Source: Flavipsychrobacter sp. (lineage in GTDB: Bacteria > Bacteroidota > Bacteroidia > Chitinophagales > Chitinophagaceae). From it: 42,141 bases of DNA. Made by a program: the position numbers and the translations under genes. The notes beneath the pieces are model-generated. The model was not told where the DNA came from. It made no database searches and worked only from the letters and a program-made list of their open reading frames with translations. Where the stretch lies: the NCBI GenBank assembly GCA_025963465.1, contig JAOQAP010000010.1, positions 1-42,141 on the forward strand, written 5' to 3'. Positions 40,168 to 42,141 of this stretch are shown here, in pieces (the first letter of the stretch is position 1; every line of letters starts with the position of its first letter).

Positions 40168-42063
40168 ATGCAGCAAAAAAGTGTCAAAGAAAAAAAAGTC
40201 CGCGAGGTGAAACAGGCTGGACCTTCGTTCAGCATTGGGAATATAATGTTGTATATAATTCCCATAGTCATCGTTACGTTCTTTGCTTTTACGCCGGCCT
40301 TGAAAAATAGTTTTACTAACTGGGATGATAATGGCTATGTTTTTGAAAACATACATCTTGGTAAGCCTCTGTCTGAAGCAATAGCATTTTTTTTCGGGCC
40401 GCATTATTTTGTGGGTACCTATATACCACTTACAATGATCGTGTATGCGTTAGAGCTTCACGCGGCAGGTATGGAACCACAACTCTTTCATGAAGTAAAT
40501 GTACTGCTTCATTTATTGAATGTTGTTCTTGTCTTCCTCTTCATTTATTTGCTGAGTGGCAGGAAGATGTTTGTGGCGGCTATTGTGGCACTTTTCTTTG
40601 GCGTACATCCTATGCATGTGGAGTCAGTAGCATGGGTGGCAGAGCTGAAAGATGTATTGTATACCTGTTTCTTTATTGCTGGGCTGATCGCATATTGTAA
40701 GTATTTGGAAACGACTAACAAAGAACCGGTAGCAGGAAGCGAGTCAGAAGCCAGCCGGAAACTGCAATGGATACTGCTTTCATTCTTTTTCTTTCTGTTG
40801 TCTGTATTCTCTAAGCCATCTGCTATTGTCTTTCCTTTGGTTTTACTGTTGCTTGATTTTTATACCAGGCGGAGATTTGATAAATGGGCTTGGATAGAAA
40901 AAGCACCATTTTTTGTTATAGCATTGGTTATGGGCATTGTGGCCATTAAGGCACAGCAGGCTGACCGGTTGTTGCACGATTACTATCCCGTCTCTCAGCG
41001 AATATTTTTTGCTGCCTATGCTTACCTGTCCTATTTGTTCAAATTTATCCTTCCTGTACATCTGTCAAATTATTACCCGTATCCGCAATTGGTTGATGGT
41101 CATTTGCCTTATTGGCTCTATGCAACGCCTGTTGTTATTGCAGCATTAGGCTATATTATTTACAGAACATTAAGCTCAACCAGGTTGATTGCCTTCGGCT
41201 TCCTTTTTTTTACTGTAAATGTATTGCTGGTATTGCAGCTGGTGTCTGTTGGCGATGCGGTTATGGCAGATCGTTATACCTATGTGTCATACATAGGGTT
41301 GCTGTTTATGGTAGCTATGGGTATTCATAGCCTGTATAATAATCCTGCATGGCAGCGTTACAAGTCTGCGGTTACTGCTGTTATTGTTGTGCTTGCCCTT
41401 GCCTGCTCTTACGTCACTTATGGGCGGTGCAGTGTGTGGGAAAATAACGATACTATAGCAGATGATTTGCTGGAAAAATACCCTGATGACCGGCTTGCGC
41501 TCAACAATAAAGGTTATCTTTTGTTTTATAAGAAACGGTACGATGAATCCATAACGCTCTTTAAAAAGGCCATACAGGAAAAGCCGGACTATATCATGGC
41601 TTATATTAACCTGGCCAATTCATACATGGCGCTCAAAGATAACGTCACCGCATTGCAGGTCATCACCGCGGCGCTGGTGTATGCACCGCATGACTTTAAT
41701 CTCTTAAATACTAAAGGTATGCTCCTTATCAGGCAGGGTCAGTATGCCGAAGGCTTAAGTTATTATCAACGTTCGTTCGAAATAAAAAAAGATAATGTTG
41801 ATGTCTACATGTACCAGTCACAATATTATTACTCCATAAAAGACTATGACAATGATATAAAGGCGCTGGATACCGGTTTGAAGTACGTTCCTGATCATTA
41901 CCTTTTATTGAACAATAAGGGTTATGCGCTTTTTCTAAAGGGTAACTATAAAGAGGCAATAGATTGTTTTAATGCTTCGCTGCGGCAAAAACCGGACTAT
42001 GATGTGGCATCTGTAAATTTATCAAATTGCTACAAGGCAATGAATGACTTATCTAAGAAGTAA
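40168..42063 (+). CDS. TMTC-like membrane glycosyltransferase with C-terminal TPR repeats
   Basis: From the ATG at 40168 (631 residues; an upstream TTG would add 12) the first 420 residues hold about ten membrane helices. The first outer loop has FTNWDDNGYVFEN with Asp53/Asp54, the position of the catalytic acids in GT-C transferases, and HPMHVESVAWVAELKDVLY (147-165) is the characteristic segment of the TMTC family. The last 200 residues are TPR repeats (e.g. ALNNKGYLLFYKKRYDESI and LLNNKGYALFLKGNYKEAI), placed at the outer face. These proteins transfer sugars from lipid carriers to proteins; TPRs may hold the acceptor. The gene stands alone after a strong terminator. Confidence 0.85.
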   Translation: MQQKSVKEKKVREVKQAGPSFSIGNIMLYIIPIVIVTFFAFTPALKNSFTNWDDNGYVFENIHLGKPLSEAIAFFFGPHYFVGTYIPLTMIVYALELHAAGMEPQLFHEVNVLLHLLNVVLVFLFIYLLSGRKMFVAAIVALFFGVHPMHVESVAWVAELKDVLYTCFFIAGLIAYCKYLETTNKEPVAGSESEASRKLQWILLSFFFFLLSVFSKPSAIVFPLVLLLLDFYTRRRFDKWAWIEKAPFFVIALVMGIVAIKAQQADRLLHDYYPVSQRIFFAAYAYLSYLFKFILPVHLSNYYPYPQLVDGHLPYWLYATPVVIAALGYIIYRTLSSTRLIAFGFLFFTVNVLLVLQLVSVGDAVMADRYTYVSYIGLLFMVAMGIHSLYNNPAWQRYKSAVTAVIVVLALACSYVTYGRCSVWENNDTIADDLLEKYPDDRLALNNKGYLLFYKKRYDESITLFKKAIQEKPDYIMAYINLANSYMALKDNVTALQVITAALVYAPHDFNLLNTKGMLLIRQGQYAEGLSYYQRSFEIKKDNVDVYMYQSQYYYSIKDYDNDIKALDTGLKYVPDHYLLLNNKGYALFLKGNYKEAIDCFNASLRQKPDYDVASVNLSNCYKAMNDLSKK

Positions 42064-42089
42064 AATGCGCCATCAAGGTGTAGCATTTT
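42062..42089 (+). terminator. Possible weak terminator after the TMTC-like gene
   Basis: AAAATGC at 42062-42068 pairs with GCATTTT at 42083-42089 around a 14-base loop. It overlaps the stop codon. The stem is short, so this is only a possibility. Confidence 0.35.
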
Positions 42090-42141
42090 GGCGGTATAAT
42101 TGACCACCGGAGATTAATAAGCGTGTTGTGCAAGCCTATTA

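Overview
The window looks like a Bacteroidota chromosome, most likely of the Chitinophagaceae type. The reasons are a fused LpxC-FabZ gene inside an lpxD-lpxC/fabZ-lpxA operon, a giant repeat protein ending in a type IX secretion (T9SS) sorting domain, weak Shine-Dalgarno sequences, and several promoters of the Bacteroidota form (TTTG or TTG, about 19-21 bases, then TAnnTTTG). Species cannot be named from the sequence alone.

Region 1 (1 to about 10,550) is accessory DNA, probably the right end of a genomic island whose left end lies outside the window. It holds the end of an unknown gene, a 1784-residue HerA/FtsK-like ATPase that also carries a PD-(D/E)XK-like nuclease motif, and a PP2C phosphatase; these three are tightly packed and look like part of an anti-phage or restriction operon. 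About 770 bases without a convincing gene follow, rich in short repeats. Then come an excisionase-like HTH gene, three small unrecognised genes and a large serine recombinase.

Region 2 (10,430-11,150) is a scrambled tRNA-Arg(CCG) locus. One intact tRNA gene lies between a separated 3' half and 5' half of a second copy. Both halves are interrupted by a 28-29 base GC-rich hairpin element, and a remnant of the neighbouring ABC gene is duplicated. The recombinase reading frame runs through a hairpin and into the tRNA 3' half.

Region 3 (11,150-24,700) is mostly core genome on the minus strand: an ABC ATPase, the lipid A genes (lpxD, lpxC/fabZ, lpxA), an HD phosphohydrolase, a class A penicillin-binding protein, a transglutaminase-like membrane protein, small membrane proteins and a hybrid histidine kinase. 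Region 4 (24,740-26,900) is a signalling cluster: a sigma-54 activator with receiver domain and a divergent single-domain receiver gene preceded by a sigma-54-like promoter.

Region 5 (27,088-38,181) is the most striking part: a plus-strand operon of a PapD-like chaperone, a 2327-residue protein with 14 cysteine-paired Ig-like repeats and a T9SS C-terminal domain, a small DUF4402-like pilin candidate, and an usher-like outer-membrane protein. It looks like a chaperone-usher type surface system joined with a T9SS-exported giant protein. Region 6 (38,277-42,063) holds an esterase, a cytochrome c lipoprotein, a small unknown protein and a TMTC-like membrane glycosyltransferase with TPR repeats.
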